A stretch of 19,224 nucleotides of DNA from an uncultured Clostridia bacterium (GCA_945878965.1 CAMCUJ010000001.1:1-19224); one strand, 5' to 3'. Positions 8,440 through 15,936 are shown, counted from the stretch's first letter. Notes: generated from the sequence alone by a model not told the origin. Numbers and translations are program-made.

Positions 8440-8515
8440 TAAAGCTATAGCTTAATTTCTTAGAGGTGTTTAACGAATTTAAACTATGACCTAACTGTTG
8501 GGAGGTGCAATATAA
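8440..8515 (+). other. rplF-rplR gap with nested hairpin
   Basis: The 76-nt gap contains GTTTAA/TTAAAC (8468-8484, 5-nt loop) nested in a weaker TTA-GGT/ACC-TAA stem that begins near 8459 and ends near 8494. The fold ends just before the rplR ribosome site gggagg. It could modulate L18 synthesis, but this is only a fold drawn by eye. Confidence 0.3.
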
Positions 8516-8878
8516 ATGATAAAAAAGCAGAGCAGTAATGTTTCAAGACTTGCAAGACACGCACGTGTACGTAAGAAGATTTCAGGAACAAGTGAAGTAC
8601 CAAGACTATGCGTATACAGAAGTCTTAAGAACATATATGTACAAATTATAGATGACACTGTAGGAAAGACATTGGTAGCAGCATCAACACTTGACGCTGA
8701 ACTAAAGGGAAACTACGGTGGAAATAAGGAAGCTGCAAAGGCTGTAGGAGCATCTATAGCAAAGAAAGCAATTGACGCAGGTATCAAGAAGGTTGTATTT
8801 GACAGAGGCGGATATGTATACTGCGGAAGAGTTGCAGAGCTTGCAGAAGCTGCAAGAGAAGGCGGACTTGAATTTTAA
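8516..8878 (+). CDS. rplR: 50S ribosomal protein L18
   Basis: L18 (120 aa) is the main 5S rRNA-binding protein and carries 5S rRNA into the central protuberance with L5. The segment [20 protein letters not shown] (about 14-33) and the C-terminal [20 protein letters not shown] with EGGLEF are diagnostic. The basic N-terminus is typical. The ATG lies 9 nt after gggagg. rpsE follows after 23 nt. Confidence 0.98.
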   Translation: MIKKQSSNVSRLARHARVRKKISGTSEVPRLCVYRSLKNIYVQIIDDTVGKTLVAASTLDAELKGNYGGNKEAAKAVGASIAKKAIDAGIKKVVFDRGGYVYCGRVAELAEAAREGGLEF

Positions 8879-8901
8879 TAAAAAGAGGTGAAAAGAGAAA
8901 G

Positions 8902-9432
8902 ATGGCAGAAAAAGTAGAGAGAACAAAAAAGCAAGAGCGTATAAATGCTGATGAGCTTGATATAAAAGAAAGAGTAGTATCTCTAAACCGTGTTGCAAAG
9001 GTTGTAAAGGGTGGTAGAACATTCAGATTCAGCGCTTTGGTAGTAGTAGGCGATGAGAACGGCCACGTAGGATGCGGCATGGGTAAGGCGGCAGAAATTC
9101 CGGATGCAATCCGTAAGGGAATTGACGATGCAAAGAAGAACATGGTAACTGTTCCGCTATTAAAGACATCTATACCTCACGAAGTAATAGGCGAATACGG
9201 AGCCGGAAGAGTTCTTTTAAAGCCTGCTTCAGAAGGTACAGGAGTTATTGCCGGCGGACCTGCCCGTGCGGTTCTTGAGCTTGCCGGTATCAGAGATATC
9301 AGAACTAAGTGTCTAAGAAGCAACAATCCAAAGAATGTTGTTGCTGCAACTATTGAAGGCTTGGCATCTTTAAAGAGCTTAGAGGAAGTTGCAAAGCTTA
9401 GAGGTAAGAAGCCTGAAGAGATTTTAGGTTAA
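8902..9432 (+). CDS. rpsE: 30S ribosomal protein S5
   Basis: S5 (176 aa) lies at the mRNA entry and decoding region and affects fidelity. The dsRBD-like domain has [20 protein letters not shown] (about 30-49), the loop where spectinomycin-resistance changes arise in other species; it looks wild type. The second domain has [20 protein letters not shown] (about 110-129) and ends with KKPEEILG. An extra charged N-terminal stretch of about 15 residues precedes the domain, as in many Firmicutes. Ribosome site agaggtg (8884-8890). Confidence 0.98.
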   Translation: MAEKVERTKKQERINADELDIKERVVSLNRVAKVVKGGRTFRFSALVVVGDENGHVGCGMGKAAEIPDAIRKGIDDAKKNMVTVPLLKTSIPHEVIGEYGAGRVLLKPASEGTGVIAGGPARAVLELAGIRDIRTKCLRSNNPKNVVAATIEGLASLKSLEEVAKLRGKKPEEILG

Positions 9433-9468
9433 TCAAGTTACTACCAAGTGAGATAGGAGGTTTTATCC

Positions 9469-9651
9469 TTGGCTAATAAGTTAAAAGTAACACTTAAGAA
9501 GAGCACTATTGGTTGTAAGAAGGACCAGATCGCAACAGTTGAGGCACTTGGTCTTAGAAAGTTACATCAATGTGTTGAAAAACCTGACAACCCGCAGGTT
9601 AGAGGAATGATATTCAAGGTTTCTCATCTTGTTGCGGTTGAGGAAGTTTAA
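9469..9651 (+). CDS. rpmD: 50S ribosomal protein L30
   Basis: L30 (60 aa) is a small 50S protein present in some bacterial groups. It reads [20 protein letters not shown] at the start, then [20 protein letters not shown] and ends [13 protein letters not shown], all matching the family. It uses a rare TTG start at 9469, supported by ataggagg (9453-9460) and by the exact fit to family length. This is the only TTG start that I accept in the window, which may set its expression lower than its neighbours. Confidence 0.96.
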   Translation: MANKLKVTLKKSTIGCKKDQIATVEALGLRKLHQCVEKPDNPQVRGMIFKVSHLVAVEEV

Positions 9652-9737
9652 TTTAAATATTTATAATTGTATTTTAAATCAGATATAATTGTACTATAAC
9701 GAATATAAAAGTTAAAAATTAGGAGGAGGTGTACCAG
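9652..9737 (+). other. AT-rich rpmD-rplO gap with repeated TATAATTGTA
   Basis: The 86-nt gap is very AT-rich and contains TATAATTGTA twice, at 9662-9671 and 9684-9693 (22-bp spacing). Each includes a -10-like TATAAT, but neither has a recognisable -35 box at the right distance. The strong rplO site aggaggaggt (9721-9730) ends the gap. Confidence 0.35.
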
Positions 9738-10178
9738 ATGAAACTTCACGAATTATCTCCAAACGAGGGTTCAAATAAGAAGAGATTCAGAGTAGGCAGA
9801 GGTCATGCAAGCGGTAACGGAAAGACCAGCGGTAAAGGACACAAGGGTCAGAATGCCCGCAGCGGCGGTGGTGTTCGTCCGGGATTTGAAGGCGGTCAGA
9901 TGCCTATTTACAGAAGACTACCTAAGCGTGGTTTCACAAATATTTTTGCAAAGAAATATGTTTCTATAAATGTTGAGGATCTTAACAGACTTGAAAATGG
10001 TACAGAGGTTACAGCTGAAGTACTAAAGGAAACAGGCGTTATTTCTAAGATTTGCGATGGAGTTGTTATTCTTGGCAGAGGTGAGCTAAATAAGAACCTT
10101 ACAGTAAAGGCTAAGAGATTTAGTAAGTCAGCACAGGAAAAGATAACTGCTGCAGGAGGAAAGGCAGAGGTGGTATAA
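9738..10178 (+). CDS. rplO: 50S ribosomal protein L15
   Basis: L15 (146 aa) is a late-assembly 50S protein. The start [12 protein letters not shown], the glycine-rich [20 protein letters not shown] and [20 protein letters not shown] (residues about 18-60) are hallmark. I chose the ATG at 9738, which gives the exact family start; a GTG at 9729 would lie within the ribosome site. secY begins one base after the stop, with its ribosome site inside the end of this gene. Confidence 0.98.
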   Translation: MKLHELSPNEGSNKKRFRVGRGHASGNGKTSGKGHKGQNARSGGGVRPGFEGGQMPIYRRLPKRGFTNIFAKKYVSINVEDLNRLENGTEVTAEVLKETGVISKICDGVVILGRGELNKNLTVKAKRFSKSAQEKITAAGGKAEVV

Positions 10179-10179
10179 G

Positions 10180-11466
10180 ATGTTTCAGACAATGCGAAAC
10201 GCATGGAAAGTACCTGACTTAAGAAAAAAGATAATTTATACCTTAATTCTTTTGGTAATTTTCCGTTTAGGCTCTTGTATCCCTGTTCCGCTACTTGATC
10301 CAATGCAGCTTCAAGGATTATTTGATGCAGAAAATTCATTATTCGGATTTATCGACATAATGTCGGGTGGTGCTTTTTCAAATGCTACAATATTTGCAAT
10401 GGGTATTACTCCTTACATTAACGCATCAATTATAATGCAGCTTTTATGTGTAGCCATTCCTGTTCTTGAAAGAATGCAGAAGGAAGGCGAGGATGGAAGA
10501 AAGAAGATTGCTCAGATTCAAAGATATGCAACAATAGTTCTTGCTTTGATACAGGCTATAGGCTTATTCTTCCTTTTGAAAAATTCAAATGCTATAGAAG
10601 CGAGCGTTAATCCGTTCTTGGCAGCTCTTATGATTATTGTTACATTGTCAGCAGGTACTGCATTTCTTATGTGGCTTGGTGAACAAATAACAGAAAAAGG
10701 TGTAGGTAACGGTATATCACTAATAATATTTGCAGGTATTGTTTCTCGTATACCGAGTATGGCTGTATCTATGTACAACTATATGCTTGGAGGAACAACT
10801 TATGTTATAGGTACTGTAGTACTATTGATAGTTGCATTGCTTGTAATAGGTCTTGTTGTAATGATGAATGAGGCTGAAAGAAGAATTCCTGTTCAGTATG
10901 CAAAGAGAGTGGTAGGCAGAAAAATGTATGGCGGACAGAGCACACACATTCCTATCAAGGTTGCATCAGCAGGTGTAATTCCTATTATTTTTGCAATGTC
11001 AATCCTATCATTCCCGGGTACTGTTGCGGCTTTCTTTGGAAAGAGTGCTGCAAGCGGCGGTTTCTGGGGTGGATTTTTAAAGATATTATCTCCGGATAAT
11101 TGGTTCTACGGCGTACTTTACTTCTTATTAATATTGTTCTTCACATATTTCTATACAGCGATTCAGTTCAATCCGATAGAAATGGCGAACAATATGAAGA
11201 AGAGCGGCGGATTTATTCCGGGTATTCGTCCGGGACGCCCTACATCAGATTATATCACAAAGGTATTATCTAAGATTACTATGGCAGGAGCTATATTCTT
11301 AGGATTCATTGCTGTATTGCCAATATTTATGAATATGGCATTAGATATTAAGAACTTCGCTATCGGCGGTACTTCACTTCTAATCGTTGTTGGTGTTGCT
11401 CTTGAAACTGTTAAGCAGCTTGAATCTCAGATGCTTATGCGTCATTATAAGGGATTTCTTGAGTAA
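10180..11466 (+). CDS. secY: preprotein translocase subunit SecY
   Basis: SecY (428 aa) is the channel subunit of the SecYEG translocon. Hydrophobic segments are consistent with ten membrane helices. The N-terminus has the WKVPDLRKKIIYTLILLVIF segment, then GSCIPVPLLDP and the plug region DIMSGGAFSNATIFAMGITP YINASIIMQLL. The cytosolic loop ERRIPVQYAKR VVGRKMYGGQSTHIPIKV (about 231-258) is diagnostic, as are FNPIEMANNMKKSGGFIPGI and RPGRPTSDY (about 330-360). It is the last gene of the spc cluster; hairpins and a new promoter follow. Confidence 0.98.
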   Translation: MFQTMRNAWKVPDLRKKIIYTLILLVIFRLGSCIPVPLLDPMQLQGLFDAENSLFGFIDIMSGGAFSNATIFAMGITPYINASIIMQLLCVAIPVLERMQKEGEDGRKKIAQIQRYATIVLALIQAIGLFFLLKNSNAIEASVNPFLAALMIIVTLSAGTAFLMWLGEQITEKGVGNGISLIIFAGIVSRIPSMAVSMYNYMLGGTTYVIGTVVLLIVALLVIGLVVMMNEAERRIPVQYAKRVVGRKMYGGQSTHIPIKVASAGVIPIIFAMSILSFPGTVAAFFGKSAASGGFWGGFLKILSPDNWFYGVLYFLLILFFTYFYTAIQFNPIEMANNMKKSGGFIPGIRPGRPTSDYITKVLSKITMAGAIFLGFIAVLPIFMNMALDIKNFAIGGTSLLIVVGVALETVKQLESQMLMRHYKGFLE

Positions 11467-11486
11467 TTCACAAACATACTGTGAAT
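11466..11486 (+). other. small hairpin overlapping the end of secY
   Basis: ATTCACA (11466-11472) and TGTGAAT (11480-11486) form a 7-bp stem with a 7-nt loop that overlaps the last base of the secY stop codon. There is no T-run. It is the first of three hairpins in this gap. Confidence 0.3.
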
Positions 11487-11500
11487 ATATATTTAATACG

Positions 11501-11540
11501 TTTAAATTTCCGCCGCATATACTATGCGGCGGATTTAAAT
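11501..11540 (+). terminator. strong GC-rich hairpin after secY
   Basis: CCGCCGCATA (11510-11519) pairs perfectly with TATGCGGCGG (11523-11532) around a 3-nt loop, extended by TTTAAAT/ATTTAAA after a small bulge. It is the most stable hairpin in this gap. The 3' side is A/T mixed rather than a clean T-run, so termination may be partial or the element may protect the 3' end. Confidence 0.55.
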
Positions 11541-11556
11541 TGAAATCTGTAACTTG

Positions 11557-11583
11557 GGACAGAGATTTTAAAATTCTCTGTCC
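11557..11583 (+). terminator. second hairpin after secY
   Basis: GGACAGAGA (11557-11565) pairs with TCTCTGTCC (11575-11583) around an A/T loop, followed by tgtaaaatttt and, 17 nt later, a TTTTT run (11602-11606). With the previous hairpin it marks the probable end of the S10-spc transcript. Confidence 0.5.
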
Positions 11584-11675
11584 TGTAAAATTTTAAGTCT
11601 GTTTTTGTTATCCAATTTACCATATTGCATACTTAAGTTAAAAATATTTTGTTAATATTTAAGGTAATTTTAGTC

Positions 11676-11704
11676 TTTACAAAGGCGGATATAAGTTGTA
11701 TAAT
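11676..11704 (+). promoter_or_regulatory. sigma-A-type promoter of adk
   Basis: TTTACA (11676-11681) and TATAAT (11699-11704) are separated by 17 nt; one mismatch in the -35 and none in the -10. The start would be near 11711, giving an 86-nt leader before adk. It follows the hairpins after secY, so adk-map-KOW-infA form a new unit. Confidence 0.8.
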
Positions 11705-11796
11705 AAAAATATTGACTTGTTATTTAAGTTAATGCAATAAGAATGTTAAAAATATCTAATACTTGATGAAAAGTGTTGAATAGGAGAGTGTATAAA

Positions 11797-12426
11797 ATGA
11801 AACTAATATTACTTGCCGCACCAGGAGCAGGAAAAGGAACACAGGCTGAGAAATTAAGTGCAAACTTTGGAATTCCTCAGATTTCAACAGGTGCAATTTT
11901 AAGAAAGAATATTGCTGACGGAACAGAGCTTGGAGTTACAGCAAAGAGTTATATAGACGGCGGTAAGCTTGTTCCTGACGATGTTATGATAGGAATAGTT
12001 ACTGAAAGACTTAAGGAGGATGACTGCAAGAACGGTTTTATTCTTGACGGCTTTCCAAGAACCTTGGCACAGGCTGAGGCTCTTGATAAGTCTGATGTTG
12101 TAATAGATAAGGTTCTTACAATAGAGGTTGATGATGCTAAGATTATCGAAAGACTTTCAGGCAGACTTGAGTGTAAGGGCTGCGGAACAACATTCCACAA
12201 GCTTTATAGAGTGCCGGCTAAGGAAGGCGTTTGTGATAACTGCGGCGGAGAGCTTATTACAAGAGCTGATGACAAGCCGGAAACTATAAAGAACAGACTT
12301 GATGTTTATCACACACAGACAGAGCCTTTAAAGGATTACTACAAGGCACAGGGCAAGCTTGCTGTAGCTTACGGTCAGGAGAAGATTGAGGATACTACTG
12401 CTGAGGTTTTGGCTGCGTTAAAATAA
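11797..12426 (+). CDS. adk: adenylate kinase (zinc-lid type)
   Basis: Adenylate kinase (209 aa) interconverts ATP+AMP and 2 ADP. The P-loop reads AAPGAGKGT (7-15); the AMP domain has Arg36 and DGFPRT (84-89); the LID has Cys126, Cys129, Cys146, Cys149, a four-Cys zinc site as in Gram-positive Adk; Arg156 and Arg167 fit the phosphate-binding arginines. Two positions are unusual: Ala7 where the P-loop normally has its first Gly, and Ala33 where Asp usually follows STG. The ATG at 11797 follows taggag (11782-11787) and gives the family start; a GTG at 11773 does not. Confidence 0.97.
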   Translation: MKLILLAAPGAGKGTQAEKLSANFGIPQISTGAILRKNIADGTELGVTAKSYIDGGKLVPDDVMIGIVTERLKEDDCKNGFILDGFPRTLAQAEALDKSDVVIDKVLTIEVDDAKIIERLSGRLECKGCGTTFHKLYRVPAKEGVCDNCGGELITRADDKPETIKNRLDVYHTQTEPLKDYYKAQGKLAVAYGQEKIEDTTAEVLAALK

Positions 12427-12463
12427 ATTTTTAAGTGAATGTTAAAACGTGATTTGAATTTAT

Positions 12464-12495
12464 ATAGTAAAGCACAGGTGACTGTGCTTTACTAT
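12464..12495 (+). terminator. 14-bp hairpin after adk
   Basis: A perfect 14-bp stem (12464-12477 with 12482-12495) closes on a GTGA tetraloop. It is followed by an AT-rich stretch including TTTT, but not by a clean T-run. It lies between adk and a possible map promoter, so it may be a partial terminator or a 3'-end stabiliser. Confidence 0.55.
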
Positions 12496-12525
12496 GTGAA
12501 TAATTTTATTCTGTTTCTTTTATAA

Positions 12526-12556
12526 TTCACATTATTCAGAATTTATACAATATAAT
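12526..12556 (+). promoter_or_regulatory. possible map promoter
   Basis: TATAAT (12551-12556) is a perfect -10; TTCACA (12526-12531) is a -35 with one mismatch, but the spacer is 19 nt, longer than ideal. The position after the adk hairpin and about 55 nt before map is sensible. Confidence 0.4.
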
Positions 12557-12612
12557 GTATAAAACAAGCGATATATGAGGATAATTCAGAAAGAAACAGA
12601 CGGAGGCAGAAT

Positions 12613-13362
12613 ATGGTTGCTATTAAATCTAAAAAAGAAATCGAACTTATGAAAATTGCCGGCAGAATTACCGGAGAAACTCTTAAAGTTATAGAGGAAC
12701 ACGTAAAACCGGGAATTTCAACCGAAGAGATTGACCGCATAGCCGAGCAGTATATAAAAAAGCAGGGCTGTACACCGTCGTTTAAAAACTATGCCGGATT
12801 TCCGAAAAGCGTATGTGCAAGCGTGAATGCTGAAATAATTCACGGAATACCAAGCAAAAAGCCTCTTAAAGAGGGGGACATACTAAGCATTGATGTTGGT
12901 GCTTGTTATAAAGGTTATCACGGAGATGCGGCAAGAACATTTGCTGTAGGTAAAATTTCGGATGAAGCACAAAGATTGATTGATGTAACCCGTGAAAGCT
13001 TTTTTAAAGGCATTGAATTTGCAAAGGAAGGCTACAGAATTTCCGATATTTCGGGAGCAATTCAGAATTATGTTGAGGGAAACGGCTATAGTGTACTAAG
13101 AAAATACTGCGGTCACGGAGTCGGAAGAAATCTTCACGAAGATCCGGAGATTCCTAATTATGTTTCTGCAATGCGTGGTATAAGAATTAAGGCGGGAATG
13201 TGTCTTGCAATTGAACCGATGGTTAATCAGGGAACTAAAGATGCATATGTTGCATCGAATGATTGGACGGTTATAACCAAGGACGGAAAGCTTTCCGCTC
13301 ATTATGAAAACAGCGTCCTTATAACTGACGGTGAGCCGTATTTGCTTACTTATGTTGATTAG
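12613..13362 (+). CDS. map: type I methionine aminopeptidase
   Basis: This 249-aa enzyme removes the initiator Met from new proteins. All five metal ligands are visible: Asp94 (SIDVGA), Asp105 (HGDAART), His168 (CGHGVG), Glu201 (AIEPMV) and Glu232 (HYENSV), with His77 as the substrate-binding histidine (IIHGIP). It lacks an N-terminal zinc-finger extension, so it is the plain bacterial form. The ATG follows ggaggc (12602-12607). Its place between adk and infA is the standard Gram-positive order; a KOW protein follows. Confidence 0.97.
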   Translation: MVAIKSKKEIELMKIAGRITGETLKVIEEHVKPGISTEEIDRIAEQYIKKQGCTPSFKNYAGFPKSVCASVNAEIIHGIPSKKPLKEGDILSIDVGACYKGYHGDAARTFAVGKISDEAQRLIDVTRESFFKGIEFAKEGYRISDISGAIQNYVEGNGYSVLRKYCGHGVGRNLHEDPEIPNYVSAMRGIRIKAGMCLAIEPMVNQGTKDAYVASNDWTVITKDGKLSAHYENSVLITDGEPYLLTYVD

Positions 13363-13445
13363 TTTTAATTTAAAAGTATATTCGGCTTACTGTGTCTGCG
13401 GCAGGCCGTAAATAACAGAAGTCAGACAGAAAGGTGATAAAGAAA

Positions 13446-13730
13446 ATGGAAAATGCACACCCCACGGATTTTAAGGTTGGAGAAATAGTTATTTCAAAAG
13501 CAGGACGTGACAGCGGGCGGTATTTTGTAGTTATGTGGGATAAAAACGAATACTTAGGACTTTGCGACGGAGATTTGCGAAAGACCGATAAGGTAAAGAG
13601 AAAGAAAAAGAAACACGTAAAGACTACGGGCAAGGTTTGCGAGTATTTGAACGGAAAGATAGAAAGCGGAGCTAAGGTCACAAATTCGGAGCTCAGACGT
13701 TCGATATCGGAGCTTACAGCAGATATTTAA
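13446..13730 (+). CDS. KOW-domain RNA-binding protein (L14e-like)
   Basis: A 94-aa basic protein. Residues about 10-45 look like a KOW/SH3-like barrel (FKVGEIVISKAGRDSGRYFV, then LGLCDGDLRKTDKVKRKKKK), resembling the archaeal/eukaryotic L14e-type RNA-binding fold; the middle is very Lys-rich and the C-terminus is likely helical. Clostridia commonly carry such a gene between map and infA, which I use as support. Function is unknown; ribosome or RNA association is inference. I prefer the ATG at 13446 over a GTG at 13434, which lies in the aaaggtga ribosome site. Confidence 0.85.
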   Translation: MENAHPTDFKVGEIVISKAGRDSGRYFVVMWDKNEYLGLCDGDLRKTDKVKRKKKKHVKTTGKVCEYLNGKIESGAKVTNSELRRSISELTADI

Positions 13731-13834
13731 AATTTATCACATTGAAAAGTATGATTTTTCAGCCGAAATTTAATACATAATTAAAAAGCAGACTGAAGAA
13801 TTCTATATAAAGCTTATGAAAGGAGAACAGAAAT
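13731..13834 (+). other. KOW-gene to infA spacer
   Basis: The 104-nt AT-rich gap contains one small hairpin, TGAAAA (13743-13748) with TTTTCA (13756-13761), and no convincing promoter. The infA ribosome site aaggag (13820-13825) ends it. Confidence 0.35.
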
Positions 13835-14053
13835 ATGTCAAAGGAAGATGTTTTAGAGGTTGAGGGAACTGTTCTTGAGGCACTGCCGAATGCAATGTTT
13901 CAGGTAGAGCTTGAGAATGGTCACAAGATTCTTGCTCATATATCGGGAAAGTTAAGAATGCACTTTATAAGAATATTGCCGGGGGATAAGGTAACGGTTG
14001 AGATTTCACCTTATGACCTTAACAAAGGCAGAATTACATGGAGAGCAAAATAA
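13835..14053 (+). CDS. infA: translation initiation factor IF-1
   Basis: IF-1 (72 aa, exact usual length) is an OB-fold factor that binds the 30S A site during initiation. [40 protein letters not shown] and the end [15 protein letters not shown] match the family over the full length. The ATG follows aaggag with an 9-nt spacer. A promoter lies in the short gap between this gene and rpmJ, so infA may be the last gene of the adk unit while read-through remains possible. Confidence 0.98.
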   Translation: MSKEDVLEVEGTVLEALPNAMFQVELENGHKILAHISGKLRMHFIRILPGDKVTVEISPYDLNKGRITWRAK

Positions 14054-14077
14054 TTTAAAAAAATTATAAAAAGTATG

Positions 14078-14106
14078 TTGACAAACTGTCAAAAGTATGA
14101 TATTAT
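14078..14106 (+). promoter_or_regulatory. promoter of rpmJ-alpha cluster, with inverted repeat
   Basis: A perfect -35 TTGACA (14078-14083) and a -10 TATTAT (14101-14106) are 17 nt apart; a second TATAAT overlaps three bases later. The -35 is the left arm of a perfect 6-3-6 inverted repeat, TTGACA AAC TGTCAA (14078-14092), which could be an operator. Transcription would begin near 14113, about 50 nt before rpmJ. Confidence 0.75.
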
Positions 14107-14162
14107 AATACGGTTAGTGCTGTAGAATATTGCAGCCAACTTATTTAGGAGGTGAAGGAAAT

Positions 14163-14276
14163 ATGAAAGTACAGCCTTCAGTTAAGCCTATTTGCGAAAA
14201 GTGCAAAATAATAAAGAGAAAAGGCAGAGTAATGGTAATATGCGAAAATCCAAGACATAAGCAGAAGCAGGGTTAA
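14163..14276 (+). CDS. rpmJ: 50S ribosomal protein L36 (zinc form)
   Basis: L36 is 37 aa, beginning [20 protein letters not shown] and ending [13 protein letters not shown]. The zinc ligands Cys11, Cys14, Cys27 and His32 are all present, so this is the zinc-containing form. The ATG follows aggaggtg (14147-14154) by 8 nt. It sits in its standard place between infA and rpsM, directly downstream of a good promoter. A structured 178-nt gap follows. Confidence 0.97.
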   Translation: MKVQPSVKPICEKCKIIKRKGRVMVICENPRHKQKQG

Positions 14277-14454
14277 TCCTTAAGGCTTAAGTTAAAGATT
14301 TTAAGGGGCAGGGTTAGGCTTTAGAACAAAACAAGGTTAAAGCCGATTGAAGTAAGCGAGAGCTTACAGAGATGAAATTCTGCTCTATAGCTTTTTTGCA
14401 TTATTTAAGCTTTTTGCAAGCTTAAAGAAAAAATTATGGAGGTGAAATGGAATA
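14277..14454 (+). promoter_or_regulatory. structured rpmJ-rpsM intergenic leader
   Basis: No gene fits this 178-nt gap. Visible folds: GTAAGC/GCTTAC closed by a GAGA tetraloop (about 14355-14370), CAGAG/TTCTG (about 14369-14384), and a perfect 9-bp TTTAAGCTT/AAGCTTAAA stem (14404-14426). The last is followed by an A-run and the rpsM site ggaggtg (14438-14444). Two near-identical stretches, AGCTTTTTTGCA and AGCTTTTTGCA, could compete for the same partner. In E. coli S4 binds a pseudoknot at the start of rpsM; here rpsD lies in the same cluster, so an S4 target is a reasonable but untested guess. Confidence 0.5.
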
Positions 14455-14820
14455 ATGGCACGTATAGCAGGTGTTGATTTACCAAACGAAAAGAGAGTTG
14501 AGATAGGACTAACATATATATTCGGAATAGGACTATCTACATCAAAGAAGATTTTGGCGGCTACAGGAATTAATCCTGATACAAGAGTTCGTGATTTAAG
14601 CGAAGAGGAAGTATCAAAGCTAAGAGCTGAAATCGACAATTATAACGTTGAGGGTGATCTTCGTCGTGACATAGCTCTTGACATTAAGCGTCTAATAGAG
14701 ATTAACTGTTACAGAGGAATGCGTCACAGAAAGAATCTTCCTGTAAGAGGACAGCGTTCAAAGACAAACGCAAGAACAAGAAAAGGTCCTCGTAAGACAA
14801 TGGCAAACAAGAAGAAATAA
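14455..14820 (+). CDS. rpsM: 30S ribosomal protein S13
   Basis: S13 (121 aa) bridges the 30S head to the 50S subunit and contacts P-site tRNA through its basic tail. The start [20 protein letters not shown], the YIFGIG segment, and the C-terminal [20 protein letters not shown] with [10 protein letters not shown] are textbook. The ATG follows ggaggtg by 10 nt. It is the first gene of the alpha cluster proper (S13-S11-S4-rpoA-L17). Confidence 0.98.
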   Translation: MARIAGVDLPNEKRVEIGLTYIFGIGLSTSKKILAATGINPDTRVRDLSEEEVSKLRAEIDNYNVEGDLRRDIALDIKRLIEINCYRGMRHRKNLPVRGQRSKTNARTRKGPRKTMANKKK

Positions 14821-14904
14821 TCGTGAACCGAAAGCAGTATGATTTTAACAGTGAGTTAAAGAAAATATTCGGTATGTTCGTTTAAAATCAGGAGGTGAAA
14901 AACT

Positions 14905-15297
14905 ATGGCAAAGGCAGTTAAAAGAACAAGACGCCGTAGAGAAAAGAAGAATATAGAGCGTGGTGCAGCACATATCAAGTCTACATTTAACAATACAATA
15001 GTTACAATAACAGACGTAGCAGGCAATGCGATTTCGTGGGCATCAGCAGGCGGACTTGGATTCAGAGGTTCAAGAAAGAGCACACCGTTTGCAGCACAGA
15101 TGGCGGCAGAAACTGCAGCAAAGGCAGCAATGGAGCATGGACTAAAGAATATCGAAGTATACGTAAAGGGACCTGGAAGCGGCCGTGAAGCTGCAATAAG
15201 AGCTTTGCAGGTAGCAGGTCTTGAAGTTAATATGATAAAGGACGTTACACCAATTCCTCACAACGGTTGCAGACCACCAAAGAGAAGACGTGTGTAA
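14905..15297 (+). CDS. rpsK: 30S ribosomal protein S11
   Basis: S11 (130 aa) lies in the 30S platform at the E site. The segments [20 protein letters not shown] (about 22-41), [20 protein letters not shown] (about 47-66) and the C-terminal [18 protein letters not shown] are diagnostic. The Asn-Gly within PHNGCR is the site where isoaspartate forms in E. coli S11. Ribosome site aggaggtg (14890-14897). Confidence 0.98.
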   Translation: MAKAVKRTRRRREKKNIERGAAHIKSTFNNTIVTITDVAGNAISWASAGGLGFRGSRKSTPFAAQMAAETAAKAAMEHGLKNIEVYVKGPGSGREAAIRALQVAGLEVNMIKDVTPIPHNGCRPPKRRRV

Positions 15298-15342
15298 TTT
15301 CGGACGTGATATTTAAATTACTAAAAAGGAGGAAAAATACGA

Positions 15343-15936
15343 ATGGCTAAGAATACCCAACCAATCTTAAAAAGATGTAAAAAGCTTGGAATCGAGCCGG
15401 GCGTTATGGGTGTAAACAAGAGCTCTAACAGAAACGCACAGCCAAGCAGAAAGAAGCAGAGCGAGTATGGTATGCAGCTTAACGAAAAGCAGAAGGTTAA
15501 GTTCATATACGGCGTTTTAGAGAAGCAGTTTGCAAAGTACTACGAGATGGCTGTTAAGAAGCAGGCAATCACCGGTGAAGCACTTCTTACAATTCTTGAA
15601 AGCAGACTTGACAATGTAGTATTCAGACTTGGACTTGCAAGCACAAGACGTGATGCAAGACAGATCGTAAATCATGGTCATATTACTGTTAATGGTAAGA
15701 GAGTAAATATCCCTTCATACCTTGTAAAGGTAGGAGATGTTATATCAGTTAAGGAGAAGAGCCGCAGTCTTGAGGGTATCAAGAATAAGATTGAGGCTAA
15801 CTCAGGCAGAATAGTTCCAAAGTGGCTTGATATGAATAAGGATACTTTAGAAGGAAAAGTAGTTGCTTTTGCTTCAAGAGATGACATCGACTACGAAGTA
15901 GAAGAGCATCTAATCGTTGAGTATTACAGTAAGTAA
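15343..15936 (+). CDS. rpsD: 30S ribosomal protein S4 (zinc-free form)
   Basis: S4 (197 aa) starts 30S assembly by binding the 16S five-way junction and helps unwind mRNA. The N-terminus has no Cys cluster (only Cys12), so it is the zinc-free form. The S4 RNA-binding domain (about 88-150) contains LESRLDNVVFRLGLASTRRD and ARQIVNHGHITVNGKRVNIP. In Bacillus rpsD is elsewhere with its own leader; here it lies in the alpha cluster between rpsK and rpoA, as in many Clostridia. ATG follows aggagg. Confidence 0.98.
   Translation: MAKNTQPILKRCKKLGIEPGVMGVNKSSNRNAQPSRKKQSEYGMQLNEKQKVKFIYGVLEKQFAKYYEMAVKKQAITGEALLTILESRLDNVVFRLGLASTRRDARQIVNHGHITVNGKRVNIPSYLVKVGDVISVKEKSRSLEGIKNKIEANSGRIVPKWLDMNKDTLEGKVVAFASRDDIDYEVEEHLIVEYYSK

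Noticed and set aside
11387..11596. 69-codon frame overlapping the end of secY and the following hairpins
   Set aside because: It is out of frame with secY, covers the terminator-like hairpins and has no ribosome site.
11773..11796. GTG start for adk at 11773
   Set aside because: It would put the ribosome site inside the coding region and adds eight residues before the conserved P-loop start.
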